Shown: piece by piece, positions 39,494 to 49,733 of the stretch
How the letters are laid out: the number at the start of each line of letters is the position of its first letter
How positions within the stretch are numbered: the stretch's first letter is position 1
Source of the DNA: Leptospira mtsangambouensis
Lineage (GTDB): Bacteria; Spirochaetota; Leptospiria; Leptospirales; Leptospiraceae
Direction: 5' to 3'
DNA length: 64,000 bases
NCBI RefSeq assembly: GCF_004770475.1
Contig: NZ_RQHK01000002.1
Location: 536,001-600,000, forward strand
The notes under the pieces: model-generated
What the model was told of the DNA's origin: nothing
What the model saw: the letters and a program-made list of their open reading frames with translations, nothing else
The model's database searches: none
Made by a program: the position numbers and the translations under genes

Positions 39494-39982
39494 ATGGGCA
39501 AAACCAAAAAAGACGACAAACCTCGCGGAACTGATCCTTTAATTAATAAAAAGGCAAAGTTCAATTTCGAACTATTAGATTCGTTCGAGGCTGGTGTTGT
39601 ACTCACTGGGTCTGAGGTAAAATCCCTTCGAGAAAAAAAGGGAAACCTTACCGATTGTTTTGCCAAAGTGAGAAACGGGGAAGTGTTTTTAGAAAACTTT
39701 CAAATCCCACCTTATAAAAACGGGGGTTATGCGAACCATCCTGAAATTAGGCCTCGCAAACTCCTCTTAAAAGCAAAAGAAATTGAAAAAATTGATAGGT
39801 CCATCAAAGAGAAGGGACTTGTTCTTGTAGCCACTCGTTGTTTCTTTAAGAACAACCGTTTGGTGAAGATCGATATTGCTCTTGCCAAACCAAAAAAACT
39901 TTACGACAAACGAGACGACATTCAAAAGAAGGAAGCCAAAATCGATATGGAAAGAGCCATGAAGGAACACCTACGCAAATGA
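39494..39982 (+). CDS. smpB: SsrA-binding protein SmpB
   Basis: 162 aa. SmpB motifs are [36 protein letters not shown] and the basic C-terminal tail [20 protein letters not shown]. It delivers tmRNA to stalled ribosomes in trans-translation. The tmRNA gene itself is not in the window. It overlaps der by four bases (ATGA). Confidence 0.96.
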   Translation: MGKTKKDDKPRGTDPLINKKAKFNFELLDSFEAGVVLTGSEVKSLREKKGNLTDCFAKVRNGEVFLENFQIPPYKNGGYANHPEIRPRKLLLKAKEIEKIDRSIKEKGLVLVATRCFFKNNRLVKIDIALAKPKKLYDKRDDIQKKEAKIDMERAMKEHLRK

Positions 39983-41331
39983 AAGGACTTCCAGTGGTCA
40001 CCATTGTTGGTAGACAAAATGTGGGTAAGTCCACACTATTCAACGCCATCCTCCGCGCACAAAGTGCCATTACAGAAAATACTGCCGGTGTCACTCGGGA
40101 CGTATTACAAAAGACTGTCGAAAGATCAGAGTTTAAAATTCCGTTCACATTGTCCGATACACCCGGTCTTGACATTGAAAATATCGATGAAATCTCTAAG
40201 GAAATCATTGAGATTGCTTTTGAACATTTGCGAAATTCGGATCTTATCCTCCATGTGATCGATCATAAAGACCTACGTAAATATGATCACAGACTCATCG
40301 AATTATTTAAAAAAGACGAAATTCTAAAAGATAAGATGGTTTTAACTCTTATCAATAAAGTGGATACAGAACAAGACGAATATGATCTGGAACCATTTTA
40401 CAAACTAGGGTTAAACGAACTTCTCCCCATTTCGGCATTGGGCAGAAGGAATTTTGATCTCCTGTATCAAAAGATTAATTTTTTTCTTCCAGACAAAATC
40501 AAAATGCCGGAAGACCCGTATTGTAAAATTGCCATCATTGGAAAACCTAACTCGGGTAAGTCGTCACTCCTTAATACCTTTCTTGGTTACAAACGGGCAG
40601 TGGTAAGTGATGTGCCAGGAACCACTAGAGATTCTGTTTCCGATCAGTTTTATTTTCAAAACCATAAACTGGAAATCATCGACACTGCCGGGATTCGCAG
40701 AAAATCCAAAACAGGGGAAAGTTTAGAATTTTATTCTTATAAACGCACCCTTCATAGTTTGGGAGAAGCCGATGTGGTGGTCCTTCTTGTGGATGCCATG
40801 AAGGGGCTTGGTGAATTTGATAAAAAGATCTTTGGTGAAATCCAAGAACTCGGAAAACCGATGATTGTGGCTGTGAACAAATGGGATCTTGTTCCAGAAA
40901 AAGAATCCAATTCTTGGAAACACTACAAAGACCGGATGGAGGCTAAACTTTCTATTTTGAAGGAACGTCCGCTCATTTCCCTCTCCGCCAAGGAAAAACT
41001 CCGCACCCATAAACTCCTGGAATCGGTCATTGCTCTCTACGAAAAGTCCCAGAAAAAGCTGACCACCCGTGCCCTAAATGACTGGTTAAGCAAGTGGGGG
41101 GGCAAGAATAAGGTGCAGAAGGCATCCAATCGTCCTCCGAAGGTGTATTACGCCACCCAGGTCTCCCAGATTCCTTTTAAAATACTTTTCTTTGTTAACG
41201 ATACGAAACTCTTTCCGTCAAATATTCTAAGCTTTTACCGAAAGAGTATAGTAGCGGAGTTCGGACTGGATGGCCTAGCTGTTGAGATCGAACTTCGGAA
41301 TCGAAACGAGGGTAAGGAGAGCAAGGAATGA
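39979..41331 (+). CDS. der: GTPase Der (EngA)
   Basis: 450 aa with two tandem G domains and a C-terminal KH-like domain. G1 motifs are GRQNVGKST (near residue 10) and GKPNSGKSS (near 190); switch DTPG and DTAG; NKVD and NKWD specificity motifs. Der acts in 50S subunit assembly. The start overlaps the smpB stop, and its stop overlaps plsY, both as ATGA. Confidence 0.97.
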   Translation: MKGLPVVTIVGRQNVGKSTLFNAILRAQSAITENTAGVTRDVLQKTVERSEFKIPFTLSDTPGLDIENIDEISKEIIEIAFEHLRNSDLILHVIDHKDLRKYDHRLIELFKKDEILKDKMVLTLINKVDTEQDEYDLEPFYKLGLNELLPISALGRRNFDLLYQKINFFLPDKIKMPEDPYCKIAIIGKPNSGKSSLLNTFLGYKRAVVSDVPGTTRDSVSDQFYFQNHKLEIIDTAGIRRKSKTGESLEFYSYKRTLHSLGEADVVVLLVDAMKGLGEFDKKIFGEIQELGKPMIVAVNKWDLVPEKESNSWKHYKDRMEAKLSILKERPLISLSAKEKLRTHKLLESVIALYEKSQKKLTTRALNDWLSKWGGKNKVQKASNRPPKVYYATQVSQIPFKILFFVNDTKLFPSNILSFYRKSIVAEFGLDGLAVEIELRNRNEGKESKE

Positions 41332-41948
41332 TACTTGCCGCAGTCCTATTGAGCTACCTTTTGGGTGGCATTCCGGTCGGGTTTCTTCTGGCCAAACAAG
41401 TGCGGAGGATTGACATCCGCGAACACGGCAGCCGTAATATCGGTGCGACCAATGTTGGTCGAGTCATTGGCTGGAAGTATGGAATCATCGCCCTCTTTTT
41501 GGATGCCCTGAAAGGTGCCATTCCTGTCGTTGCCGCATCCTACATTGAATCTCCTTATTCACTCACTACCACTGAAATCCTTCTCGGATCCGTTGCCATC
41601 CTTGGTCATACATTCACACCTTTTCTCCATTTCAAAGGAGGAAAAGGGGTCGCCACAGCTCTTGGGGTGTATATGACCCTTGTTCCGATTGTCACTGTTT
41701 GTGCAGTTGTGATCTTTTTTATTGTCTATAAAATTTCTGGATTTGTTTCTCTAGGGTCCATCTTGGCAACTTTATCCATGCCCATTTGGTATTTTGGAAC
41801 AACAAAACTCATTCCGGATTCCGAATACCAACCAGTCATCTTTTTTGTGTTAGTTGCTACTTTTTTCCTCATTTCCTATTCACATAGAGAAAACATCAAA
41901 CGTTTGGTGTTAGGCAAAGAACTTCGAGCAACACAAAATGCAAACTGA
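41328..41948 (+). CDS. plsY: Acyl-phosphate:glycerol-3-phosphate acyltransferase PlsY
   Basis: 206 aa with about five membrane helices. The three PlsY motifs are visible: LLGGIPVGFLLAK, REHGSRNIGATNVGRV and HFKGGKGVATALG. It makes lysophosphatidic acid, the first step of phospholipid synthesis. The ATG overlaps the der stop. The following unknown gene starts inside its 3' end (11 bases). Confidence 0.96.
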   Translation: MILAAVLLSYLLGGIPVGFLLAKQVRRIDIREHGSRNIGATNVGRVIGWKYGIIALFLDALKGAIPVVAASYIESPYSLTTTEILLGSVAILGHTFTPFLHFKGGKGVATALGVYMTLVPIVTVCAVVIFFIVYKISGFVSLGSILATLSMPIWYFGTTKLIPDSEYQPVIFFVLVATFFLISYSHRENIKRLVLGKELRATQNAN

Positions 41949-42567
41949 ACGCGAATCGATCCTCACAAATAAAGAAAAACTTTTTCTTCTGACTAAATTT
42001 GTAGAAGACCATCCGGAAGCAGATATCCAGGACTTCTACAAATGGTTGTATTATGGAGAGTTTGGAATGGAAGAGTCTTCCTTGATTATGACAGGTAGAC
42101 AATCCATTCCTGAGTTACACATCGTTCTCAGTGAAATTAAAAAAGAAGAAACGGAAACTAGGGAATCGGAACTCATTTGGGAACCGATGGGCCTTGCGGC
42201 AAGGTTTGTCAAAGTTTATGTAACCAAATACTATCATATGGATTGTCCAGTGAAACGTTTGGTGAATTTACTCGAAAGGTCCCCTGCATTTCGGGGGGCA
42301 AGGATGAGTTTTAAATTGGACTGGAACTTACTTAAAGAAACCGTTTTAGAATTACGACCAGAACTGAGCCGTCGTGATTTTATCAACTTTGAAGAAAGAA
42401 TCAATTTCCACCAATTGCCAGCACTTCCGTATACAGAAGGTTATGCGGAAAAAAATCCATTTGCCTACCGTGTAGTCTCACAAAAATTATTTTTTGATTA
42501 TTTTCCTGAGTTTGAAGACAATTCTGTTTTTCATCCTTTTTCAGGAAATGAATCCATCATTGGATAA
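41938..42567 (+). CDS. Unrecognised protein, 209 aa
   Basis: A soluble protein without signal peptide or membrane segment that I cannot place in a family. It is mostly helical, with a conserved-looking WLYYGEFGMEE (near residue 37), PMGLAARFVKVY, and a Phe/Tyr/Pro-rich C-terminal third (HQLPALPYTEGYAEKNPFAY). The start is inside the plsY 3' end, so it is translationally coupled to der-plsY. Its own 3' end overlaps the convergent DUF115 gene by 37 bases. The coupling suggests co-expression with phospholipid or ribosome genes, not a function. Confidence 0.72.
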   Translation: MQTERESILTNKEKLFLLTKFVEDHPEADIQDFYKWLYYGEFGMEESSLIMTGRQSIPELHIVLSEIKKEETETRESELIWEPMGLAARFVKVYVTKYYHMDCPVKRLVNLLERSPAFRGARMSFKLDWNLLKETVLELRPELSRRDFINFEERINFHQLPALPYTEGYAEKNPFAYRVVSQKLFFDYFPEFEDNSVFHPFSGNESIIG

Positions 42568-44462
42568 AGACTTCGTTTTAAATATCTGATTTCTTTTTTG
42601 ATGGATTGGATCATGAGTTGGTTTTTGCGCCCGAGTTCCAAATCCTTATGACGTAAAATATAGATTTCTGTTTTACGCACCATCCTTCGCAAATACGACT
42701 CTTCCCGCATCCAAATCCAAAGATCTGATTCTTGGAAAGCTTGGTCTGGCGTTGTTTCTTCAAACTTTTTCAAACCATCTTCCATAAATTCTAAATCTTT
42801 TTGGATCCTTCGGTATAGGTTTTCTGAACCTTGGGGGTGTAAGACGGACGGAGCTTCTATTTGTCTTTTTGTATTTTCCTTTTTTGCCTTGGGGGACGGG
42901 AATTGGTTTGCGAATGTTTTTTCGATTCCACTTTCCTCCATAGAATCTAATTTCCAAATGGAAAGTTCTCTCCAAGGGTAGTTATGGTTTGGAGTCCCAG
43001 TTAATTTCTCCTTGGCTTTTTCCGGAGTAAGGGTCTGGATTCCGGATATTTCTGCCCCATCTTCATTTACGTTGAAAAGTTGCATTTCACTTACTGAACT
43101 TGCTGACTCTACAAACCAGTGTCTGTACAAATCCAAAACATAATCGGTAAGAACAGATCCTTTTCCCCCAGCTCTTGGTACAAAACGAGTTTCCCTTTTC
43201 CGAATGATGACTTCATTGATTCGTTCTAAACTATTCTTTCGACCAAGTAGGGTGAGCCATTTTTCATTATGATGGGTTCCCGTGGAATGGATTTCTCTTC
43301 CAGAGTATGCCAAGTCTTGGCCAAGAAAATACACAGAGGTAAATCCCATAAAGCGCAACATATCAAAAGCGGTGGTTGCCACAGATCCCCCGGATTGGAT
43401 ATCACCCACTTCACGGAATACCTGTTCGGCGAGCTCTCCTCCCGCAGTGACTTCCCGAACCAGTGACCCTTCTGCATCCACTTGGTATTTGGCAGTCACA
43501 GAATGTACAACAGAATGAAACATAGGTTCCCTGAGAAGTGTAGGAGAACTGACAAGATCCGCAAAAAGAGGGATTCTTGTCAGCGACTCTCCCATAAAAT
43601 GAAAAAATGAATTGGTTTGTGCATCCAGTGTGACAACCCCATCTGCTTCGATCCCCGCTTTGATGAGAACTTTTAGGGAAGTATCGCAGGATAAAACAAA
43701 AACTTTGTCTCTTACCGATTGTAACCAAGGGAGGTTTTTTCGTAGACTAGGACCAGCTGACACGAGTACGGCGGTAAGTCCTTTGAATTTTTCCTTTAAT
43801 GATGAGATAGGATGACGAAGAGGTGATTCTTTTCCTACATGAACCAAATTCCAAATAGAGTTTTTAATCCATAACCTTTCAAATTCGAACTTGGTGAGTA
43901 GGTCACTCATCTTTGCAGAAAACACTGTTTGGGTTTTTTCTTCTAATTCACGAAAGACTGGGTTTCTATTGGTGTCTGTTGGGTTACGAATGACTTTTAA
44001 TCCACTCACTCGTTCAATGGGAAGGGACTCCAAATAGTTAAAAAACAAGGGAAAAAAAGCTTCTCCTGAAAACAGATGCCTACCTGGGACTTGTAAAACA
44101 GGGATTAAAATTTTTTCCCAAATAACAGGGATTAGTGTTTCATCATCTCCGATGAGAATGAGGATTTGGCCTGGGGTCAATGTTTCACTGATCTTTTGGA
44201 TGAGGTGAGGGTTTCCGAGTCCAAACAAAATCACAATATCGGTTGGCCGTAAGGAATATGAATCCAAAAGTCGAATGGCTTGTGTTAGGGGGGAGAAGGA
44301 AGAAGAGAGTGGTTCCCCATTTAATGAGACATAATATTCCCCTGGTTTCTTCGCCGATCCTAATTCCCATAGGTTCTCGGATGAGAAGTTTCTGAAATAA
44401 TTTTGCAAGTACGGCTTTCTTTCAAAAATTTCACTGGAAATCGGATCGATAATTTGGGACAT
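42531..44462 (-). CDS. MAF/DUF115 family protein (motility-accessory-factor type glycosyltransferase-like)
   Basis: 643 aa. The core (about residues 215-430) has the DUF115 pattern: [19 protein letters not shown], then [18 protein letters not shown] and [10 protein letters not shown], followed by [15 protein letters not shown] and [14 protein letters not shown] proteins transfer nonulosonic acids to flagellin in other bacteria; DUF115 is also related to MptE pterin kinases. No sugar-synthesis or flagellar genes are adjacent. It is divergent from smc and convergent with the unknown 209-aa gene. Confidence 0.78.
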   Translation of the reverse strand: MSQIIDPISSEIFERKPYLQNYFRNFSSENLWELGSAKKPGEYYVSLNGEPLSSSFSPLTQAIRLLDSYSLRPTDIVILFGLGNPHLIQKISETLTPGQILILIGDDETLIPVIWEKILIPVLQVPGRHLFSGEAFFPLFFNYLESLPIERVSGLKVIRNPTDTNRNPVFRELEEKTQTVFSAKMSDLLTKFEFERLWIKNSIWNLVHVGKESPLRHPISSLKEKFKGLTAVLVSAGPSLRKNLPWLQSVRDKVFVLSCDTSLKVLIKAGIEADGVVTLDAQTNSFFHFMGESLTRIPLFADLVSSPTLLREPMFHSVVHSVTAKYQVDAEGSLVREVTAGGELAEQVFREVGDIQSGGSVATTAFDMLRFMGFTSVYFLGQDLAYSGREIHSTGTHHNEKWLTLLGRKNSLERINEVIIRKRETRFVPRAGGKGSVLTDYVLDLYRHWFVESASSVSEMQLFNVNEDGAEISGIQTLTPEKAKEKLTGTPNHNYPWRELSIWKLDSMEESGIEKTFANQFPSPKAKKENTKRQIEAPSVLHPQGSENLYRRIQKDLEFMEDGLKKFEETTPDQAFQESDLWIWMREESYLRRMVRKTEIYILRHKDLELGRKNQLMIQSIKKEIRYLKRSLYPMMDSFPEKG

Positions 44463-44541
44463 AATACTATCTAAGGTTTTTTCTTATGTCTCCCAAGCGG
44501 TGTCAACTGGGAAACTTAAGGAATCGAACGGCGAAACATAT

Positions 44542-47325
44542 ATGCACTTAAAGAGCCTAAGTATTGTTGGATTTAAAACATTTGCAGATGAGACGGAGAT
44601 TACTTTTGATCCCGGCTTTACTGCTGTCGTCGGGCCGAATGGTTCGGGGAAATCAAATATCGTCGATTCAGTCAAATGGGTTTTTGGTGAAAAAAGTGCC
44701 AAGGGACTCCGCGGTGAAAAGATGGACGATGTCATCTTCCACGGAACAGAGAGTAGGCGAGCTGCTGGATTTTCCGAAGTTTCCATTCTCTTTGATAACG
44801 ATGACCATTTTTTCAACATTGATTTTCCATCAGTAAAAATCACTCGTCGTTTGTACCCTGATGGGGAAAACGAATATTACCTAAATGATATCAGAACCAC
44901 AAGAAAGGATATCGAAAAAACCCTTCTCGATACAGGAATTGGTAAATCTAGTTATAGTATTTTAGAACAAGGTCGAGTGGACCAAATCCTCAATTCCAAA
45001 CCAGAAGAAAGAAGAGCCATCTTTGAAGAAGCAGCAGGTGTTTCTCGGTTCAAACTGGATCGGAAAGAAGCCACAAAGAAGTTGGATGATACCAACCAAA
45101 ACCTTCTGCGCATCCAAGACATTATGAACTCTATGGTCAAAGACTTAGAAGTCAAAGAAAAACAATCGGAAAAAGCCGAACAGTATTTCAAACTTAAATC
45201 CGATTTGGATGAGTCAGACAAAAACCTAAGGTTTCTAAAACTCAGAGATTTCAAACGTCGAATGAAAAAATCGGATGAAGAACTACTTGAGATCCGAGAA
45301 AAAAACAAATCGATTCTATCTCTCATCCAAAACGAAACCAATTTGATTTCTGAAAAAGAAACCACCAAAGAGGCTAAAGAAAAGGAAATTGCAGAGATCG
45401 ATAAAAAGTTATTTGATCATCTTTCTAAAAGCCAAATCCAAAAAGAAAAAATCGCCAAAAACAAAACCTTTATCTTGGAATATGAACTTCGGATTGGAGA
45501 AATCCTTTCGGCTTTGGAAACAGAAAACCAAGCCACAATCAAACTCGAGGTAGAAAAACGCGCAATCGAACTTGAGAACGAACGCCAAAGGGAAATCCAA
45601 TCCACTTTACAAGATGAGATCCAAGGATTGGAATCGAAACGAGTTTCCTTAGAACTATCCATCAAAGAAGAAGAAAAGTCCATTGAAGAAAAAGAAGGTA
45701 GGATTCAGGAAAATGAAAAACGCCATATCACTCTTCGAGACAAACAAAAAACTGTTATTTTCGAACTCATCCAAGAGTTAGAGAATAAAAAAAGAGAATC
45801 AAGAGAAGGGGAAGAAATCCGTAGTGCAGACAAAGCCGATCTTCTTTCTGATTTAGAATTGTACCGAAACAAATTAGAATCTGCTTTAAATCAGTTGGGA
45901 TCATCGAATTTGAAGGATGGGATTTCTGACTTACGTGAAATCAAACTCGATCTTTATTCCGAAAAACTAACTTCCTTTTTAAAAAGAGAGGATGATTTTA
46001 GAAACTTACTTTTTGATAAAGACGGAATCCTTTCCAAAAAAGAATCCATCGACCAAGAAATTGAAGATTTAATTTTAGAAAACGAAAACCTAACACGAGG
46101 AATTCGGGATCACCAAAGTAATATTATTTTGCACAGAAGCCATTGGGAAGAAACAAGAACCCAAATTGTGGAACTTGAGAAAAAACTTCTCGAATCTAAT
46201 TCTCGTTTAGAAAACCAACAAAAAGAAATTGCAGTCCTTGATGAAAGGATTGGTGAAATTGAAAAACGAATTTTAGGGGCTAAGGAGCAAGAGTCTGTCA
46301 TTCGTGAAAAGAAAGATAGTTTGGAGAAAGAAGTCGAAGTTCTGGAAAAAGAAATCGAAGAGTCTTACCAAGAGTTCCTCTCGATGAGTCGAATTTTGGA
46401 ATCCGAAAAAGAAACCTTACAGTCGCTCGTTGAGGAAATTTCTGGAATCAAATCCAATATCACAAAAAACCAAGAAGTATTCCAAAACCTTCTTCCTTTA
46501 CTTTCAGAAAAAGAAAGAACCAGTTCTGCACTGAAAGTACAAATTGATTCCCTTGTGGAAGAATTGTACAATGATTATTCCCTTACCGATTCTGAATTAG
46601 AAACAGAACGAGGGAGTCTGGAACTGGACCAAAAAGCGGAAGAAAGAAGATTGCGATCTGCAAAGTCGGAGATCCAACTTCTTGGTTCCATCAATCCACT
46701 TGCGATTGAAGAGTATCGTAACATCAAAGAAATTTACGAACACAATCTCAAACAAAAGGTCGATATTGAAAGTTCGAAAAAAGACATCGAAGAAGTTTTA
46801 AAACGAATCAATGAAGAGTCGGAAAAACTTTTCCAAGAAACGTTTGAAAAAATCAAACAAAACTTCCAAGAAACCTTTTCTACACTTTTCAATGGGGGAA
46901 GGGCGACTCTCGAACTTACAGAAAAAGAGGATTCTCTCAATTCTGGGGTTGAGATTATGGCAGAACCTCCAGGAAAACATGTTCAAAACTTGCGATTGTT
47001 ATCTGGTGGTGAAAAATCTCTCACAGCGATTGCACTTCTATTCGCCATCTACATGGTCAAACCAAGTCCATTCTGTTTCCTAGATGAGATTGATGCGGCT
47101 CTGGATGAGGCCAATAAACTAAGGTTCTGTCAAATTCTTGACAGGTTCAAAGACAAAACGCAGTTTATTGTGGTTTCCCATGCCCAGTCCACAATCTCAC
47201 GTGCCAATGCTATCTTTGGGGTCACAAACGAAGAACCAGGAATCTCGAAGATCCTTTCCCTTCGTTTAGATGAAGCAAAATCTCTCTCCAAACAAATCAC
47301 TCATAAAACGGGAACTGACAACTAA
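44542..47325 (+). CDS. smc: Chromosome segregation protein SMC, short and lacking a canonical hinge
   Basis: 927 aa. The N-terminal head has [14 protein letters not shown] (Walker A, near residue 30) after [16 protein letters not shown]. The C-terminal head has the signature [15 protein letters not shown] and Walker [16 protein letters not shown]. Both arms between are long Glu/Lys-rich coiled coils. Typical SMCs have about 1150-1190 aa with a ~150-residue globular hinge; here the midpoint (residues about 440-505) is only [15 protein letters not shown] and [11 protein letters not shown], with no hinge glycines. The ATG at 44542 is chosen because homology begins there; a GTG at 44500 is unlikely. 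SMC compacts and separates chromosomes. Confidence 0.93.
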   Translation: MHLKSLSIVGFKTFADETEITFDPGFTAVVGPNGSGKSNIVDSVKWVFGEKSAKGLRGEKMDDVIFHGTESRRAAGFSEVSILFDNDDHFFNIDFPSVKITRRLYPDGENEYYLNDIRTTRKDIEKTLLDTGIGKSSYSILEQGRVDQILNSKPEERRAIFEEAAGVSRFKLDRKEATKKLDDTNQNLLRIQDIMNSMVKDLEVKEKQSEKAEQYFKLKSDLDESDKNLRFLKLRDFKRRMKKSDEELLEIREKNKSILSLIQNETNLISEKETTKEAKEKEIAEIDKKLFDHLSKSQIQKEKIAKNKTFILEYELRIGEILSALETENQATIKLEVEKRAIELENERQREIQSTLQDEIQGLESKRVSLELSIKEEEKSIEEKEGRIQENEKRHITLRDKQKTVIFELIQELENKKRESREGEEIRSADKADLLSDLELYRNKLESALNQLGSSNLKDGISDLREIKLDLYSEKLTSFLKREDDFRNLLFDKDGILSKKESIDQEIEDLILENENLTRGIRDHQSNIILHRSHWEETRTQIVELEKKLLESNSRLENQQKEIAVLDERIGEIEKRILGAKEQESVIREKKDSLEKEVEVLEKEIEESYQEFLSMSRILESEKETLQSLVEEISGIKSNITKNQEVFQNLLPLLSEKERTSSALKVQIDSLVEELYNDYSLTDSELETERGSLELDQKAEERRLRSAKSEIQLLGSINPLAIEEYRNIKEIYEHNLKQKVDIESSKKDIEEVLKRINEESEKLFQETFEKIKQNFQETFSTLFNGGRATLELTEKEDSLNSGVEIMAEPPGKHVQNLRLLSGGEKSLTAIALLFAIYMVKPSPFCFLDEIDAALDEANKLRFCQILDRFKDKTQFIVVSHAQSTISRANAIFGVTNEEPGISKILSLRLDEAKSLSKQITHKTGTDN

Positions 47326-47349
47326 GTCGGTTCCTTTGAGATTTGTACG

Positions 47350-47389
47350 AAAAAAAGGTAAGGAATGTGAAAACATCCTTACCTTTTTT
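47350..47389. terminator. Bidirectional terminator between smc and the Cys-rich gene
   Basis: A long hairpin with arms AGGTAAGGA and TCCTTACCT around GAAAA, flanked by A's on the left and T's on the right. It reads as an intrinsic terminator in both directions, for smc (plus) and for the Cys-rich gene (minus). Confidence 0.88.
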
Positions 47390-47411
47390 ATTTTAACCTA
47401 AATTGCTTTTG

Positions 47412-47702
47412 TTATTTATTGGCTTGCATTTCTTTCATAATGCAAGTTGAGAAAGCTTTGCAAGTATCACCACCAGTGAGGCAGCCTGCAATTTTATTGT
47501 AGTATTTGGGACGGTTGCAGTTGAACTCACAACCACGTTTGAGTGTTGATTTTTGTTCTTCAGTGGCATTGGGATTCACTTGAATCGAACAATTGTAAAA
47601 TTTATCACATGCTTCTTTACACTTAGGAAAGTCAGCTGCTTGGAGGGTTCCGGTAAATAATACCAGAGCCAGAATTGAAAACAAACGATTTGTTTTTTTC
47701 AT
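47412..47702 (-). CDS. Small exported Cys-rich protein with CX3C motifs
   Basis: 96 aa with a signal peptide (MKKTNRLFSILALVLFTGT, cleavage after LQAA). The mature ~74 residues hold eight cysteines: C28, C32, C38, C58, C62, C74, C81, C87, including two CX3C pairs (CKEAC and CEFNC). The even number and export suggest four disulfides in the periplasm. It resembles a Leptospira Cys-rich family I recall only by its pattern; the function is unknown. It is monocistronic between a terminator and tRNA-Met. Confidence 0.8.
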   Translation of the reverse strand: MKKTNRLFSILALVLFTGTLQAADFPKCKEACDKFYNCSIQVNPNATEEQKSTLKRGCEFNCNRPKYYNKIAGCLTGGDTCKAFSTCIMKEMQANK

Positions 47703-47721
47703 ACCTTTTCCTCTCGATCTT

Positions 47722-47798
47722 TGGTAGCGAAGACGGGAGTCGAACCCGTGACCTCAGGGTTATGAATCCTGTGCTCTAACCATCTGAGCTACCTCGCC
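47722..47798 (-). tRNA. tRNA-Met (CAT), elongator type
   Basis: 77 bases with encoded CCA. On the minus strand the acceptor GGCGAGG pairs with CTTCGCT (with G-T wobbles); the D arm GCTCAGATGGTTAGAGC, anticodon loop TTCATAA (anticodon complement at 47762-47764), and T arm with loop TTCGACT are all standard. The first pair is G-T, not the unpaired C1-A72 of initiator tRNA, and the body resembles elongator Met more than tRNA-Ile2. A lysidine-modified Ile2 cannot be fully excluded by eye. Confidence 0.93.
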
Positions 47799-47821
47799 CT
47801 ATCACCTTAGATCGTTTGGTT

Positions 47822-47839
47822 GAACTAAATCTTTAGTTC
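47822..47839. repeat. Perfect inverted repeat upstream of tRNA-Met
   Basis: GAACTAAA (47822-47829) and TTTAGTTC (47832-47839) are perfect 8-bp arms two bases apart. They lie 24 bases upstream of the tRNA on its own strand, between it and the glnA terminator. It could be a protein-binding site at the tRNA promoter; no clear -35/-10 pair was found. Confidence 0.35.
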
Positions 47840-47875
47840 TTTTGTCATTTTTTGGAGAGAATCAGATTGGTAAAC

Positions 47876-47908
47876 AAAAAAAAGCCCCGACGGTTGCCGG
47901 GGCTTTTT
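47876..47908 (-). terminator. Rho-independent terminator of glnA
   Basis: On the minus strand, arms AAAGCCCCG and CGGGGCTTT around GCAACCGT are followed by a T tract (the A run at 47876-47883 of the plus strand). It begins a few bases after the glnA stop. Confidence 0.93.
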
Positions 47909-47911
47909 CTC

Positions 47912-49372
47912 TTAACAAGAGTAAGTAGTGAGGAATTCGTATGGGTGAGGGCGACCTTCCCATGGCCAAATTTCTGTTTCAAACTTGTAGTGTTGGTATG
48001 TTTGTAGAAAGTTTTCTGTAAACACATCACCTTGTTTGAAAATTTCTCTTTGAGCAAGCATCTCTTCCATAGCTTCACGAAGGGTGTGAGGCATTTGGCG
48101 GATTCCTTTTTCACGGATTTCATCCAATGAAAGTTCAAAAAGATCTTCTTCACGAGCAGGACCTGGATCGATTTTTTCAGCAACACCAGCCATACCAGCC
48201 ATTAGAAGTGAAGCGAACGCCAAATATGGGTTAGCTGTTGAATCAGGGAATCGGAATTCCACACGTTTTGCTTTTTCGCCGCTAACAAAAGGAATACGGC
48301 AAGAAGCAGAACGGTTCTGAGCAGAGTAAGCTAAGATAGATGGAGCTTCGAATCCTGGAATGAGTCGTTTGTAAGAGTTAGTAGATGCGTTAGTGAACGC
48401 AGCACAAGCTCTTGCATATTTTAAAACTCCACCAACATAGTTGAATGCGAAGTCAGAAAGGCCTTGGTATTTGTCTCCAGCAAAAAGGTTTTTTCCACCT
48501 TTCCAAAGAGAGATATGAACGTGCATACCGTTACCGTTATCACCAAAAAGTGGTTTTGGCATAAAAGTAGCAGTTTTTCCGTGTTTATGAGCCACCATCT
48601 TCACGATGTATTTTAGCTTTTGAACGTTGTCAGCAGCTTCAATCAAAGTTCCAAACTTAACACCAATTTCTCCTTGTGCTTGCGCAACTTCGTGGTGAAC
48701 CACAAAAGTTTCCATTCCGATTGCTTCTAGTGTTTTTACAAATTCAGCACGGAGGTCTACTTGGGAGTCAATAGGAGCCACTGGGAAGTATCCACCTTTT
48801 GTTCCAGGACGGTGTCCGGAGTTGAAGTTGATTTTTCCTGTGTTGTTTGTTCCTGGAATTTCAGAGTGAGTGTTCCAGATCCCTTCGTTAGAATCTAATT
48901 CATAGTATTGGCAGTTGATTTCATCACGAACTCGTAAACTGTCAAAAACGAAGAATTCATTTTCTGGACCGAAATAAGCTGTATCTGCAATTCCGGATTT
49001 GTTCATGAACTCTAATGCTTTTTTCGCAATGGAACGTGGACATTTTTCATAGTATTGTTTTTTGTAAATATCCCATACATCGCAAAACATAACGAGTGTT
49101 TTGTCAGCAGTGAACGGATCCAAAAAAGCCGTAGAAATTTCTGGGTGTAGTTGCATGTCAGAAGCATTGATTGGCTGCCAACGAGCAATGGAAGATCCAT
49201 CAAAAGGAATTCCTTTGAATGTTTCTTCATCAACTGAATTCACATAATACGAAACGTGGTGCCACATTCCTTTGATATCCGTGAAGCGGAAGTCGTAGAA
49301 AATGACTCCATTTTTTTTGGCATACTCAACCACTTCCTTTCCGGAAGTAAATTTTGGGGTTGCGAACTGCAT
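47912..49372 (-). CDS. glnA: Glutamine synthetase type I, without the adenylylation tyrosine
   Basis: 486 aa. GS motifs are FDGSSIARW (latch), [22 protein letters not shown] (ATP site), NRSASCRIP and [16 protein letters not shown]. It makes glutamine from glutamate, ammonia and ATP. At the place of the E. coli adenylylation site (NLYDLPPEE, Tyr397) this protein reads DLFELSLDE, with Phe at about residue 412, so GlnE-type adenylylation cannot occur there. AAGGAG sits seven bases before the ATG. A sigma-54-type promoter lies upstream, giving transcriptional nitrogen control. Confidence 0.95.
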   Translation of the reverse strand: MQFATPKFTSGKEVVEYAKKNGVIFYDFRFTDIKGMWHHVSYYVNSVDEETFKGIPFDGSSIARWQPINASDMQLHPEISTAFLDPFTADKTLVMFCDVWDIYKKQYYEKCPRSIAKKALEFMNKSGIADTAYFGPENEFFVFDSLRVRDEINCQYYELDSNEGIWNTHSEIPGTNNTGKINFNSGHRPGTKGGYFPVAPIDSQVDLRAEFVKTLEAIGMETFVVHHEVAQAQGEIGVKFGTLIEAADNVQKLKYIVKMVAHKHGKTATFMPKPLFGDNGNGMHVHISLWKGGKNLFAGDKYQGLSDFAFNYVGGVLKYARACAAFTNASTNSYKRLIPGFEAPSILAYSAQNRSASCRIPFVSGEKAKRVEFRFPDSTANPYLAFASLLMAGMAGVAEKIDPGPAREEDLFELSLDEIREKGIRQMPHTLREAMEEMLAQREIFKQGDVFTENFLQTYQHYKFETEIWPWEGRPHPYEFLTTYSC

Positions 49373-49429
49373 TTGATTCTCCTTCTTTCAGAGGTCGGTC
49401 TGATTGTTGTAATCTGATGTCCATAAAGA

Positions 49430-49446
49430 TGCAAGATTTATACCAA
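49430..49446 (-). promoter_or_regulatory. Sigma-54 (RpoN) type -24/-12 promoter of glnA
   Basis: On the minus strand the sequence is TTGGTATAAATCTTGCA: TTGG and TTGCA with exactly ten bases between the invariant GG and GC, as in the consensus TTGGCAC-N5-TTGCA. Transcription would start near 49419, giving a ~47-base leader to the glnA ATG. glnA is a classic RpoN target in other bacteria. Confidence 0.75.
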
Positions 49447-49545
49447 GGCATTTCGACCTAAATATAAGGGTTTCGTGGAGTTTCTAAGCAATGTGAGTTA
49501 AAAATCACGCCTAGTAACTAAACGAATTGCATATAGTGGAAACCT

Positions 49546-49571
49546 TTTGCTTAAATATATAGCAAATTTGC
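49546..49571. repeat. TTTGC/GCAAA half-site cluster, possible enhancer site for glnA
   Basis: TTTGC (49546-49550) and GCAAA (49562-49566) are inverted across 11 bases, and GCAAATTTGC (49562-49571) is itself a perfect palindrome. The cluster lies about 100-140 bases upstream of the sigma-54-type promoter, the usual distance for an activator (enhancer-binding protein) site. The protein is not known. Confidence 0.4.
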
Positions 49572-49733
49572 CTAATTTAAGCTTCCGCCATTTCGAAATA
49601 CTATCTCCAAACGGGGGATTTTGGTCAACGGAATCGGGTAATTTTCGAAGAGAATTCAGAAAATTTTCAGATTCCGAACAAGTTATGTTTTTTTTGTGGC
49701 AGTGACCGAAGATTCATAAAGGTTAGAATCTAG

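Larger units (their letters stand above)
49373..49733. other. 361-base intergenic control region between divergent glnA and the PP2C gene
   Basis: This is the only gene-free stretch over 300 bases. The half nearest glnA holds a sigma-54-type promoter (49430-49446) and upstream a cluster of TTTGC/GCAAA repeats (49546-49571). The remainder, 49572-49733, is A/T-rich; I see no clear promoter for the PP2C gene, only AAAGG about 12 bases before its ATG. No ORF, tRNA or riboswitch was seen. Confidence 0.7.

Noticed and set aside
44500..44541. 14-residue N-terminal extension of SMC
   Set aside because: Starts at GTG without similarity to SMC N-termini; [14 protein letters not shown] at 44542 is the usual beginning.
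45409..45683. Minus-strand Ser/Phe-rich frames inside smc
   Set aside because: Shadow frames produced by the Lys/Glu-rich coiled-coil codons of smc; no start signals and no family resemblance.
49562..49581. A second sigma-54 promoter around GGCAAATTTGC on the minus strand
   Set aside because: Only seven bases separate GG and GC, not ten, so it does not fit the -24/-12 spacing.
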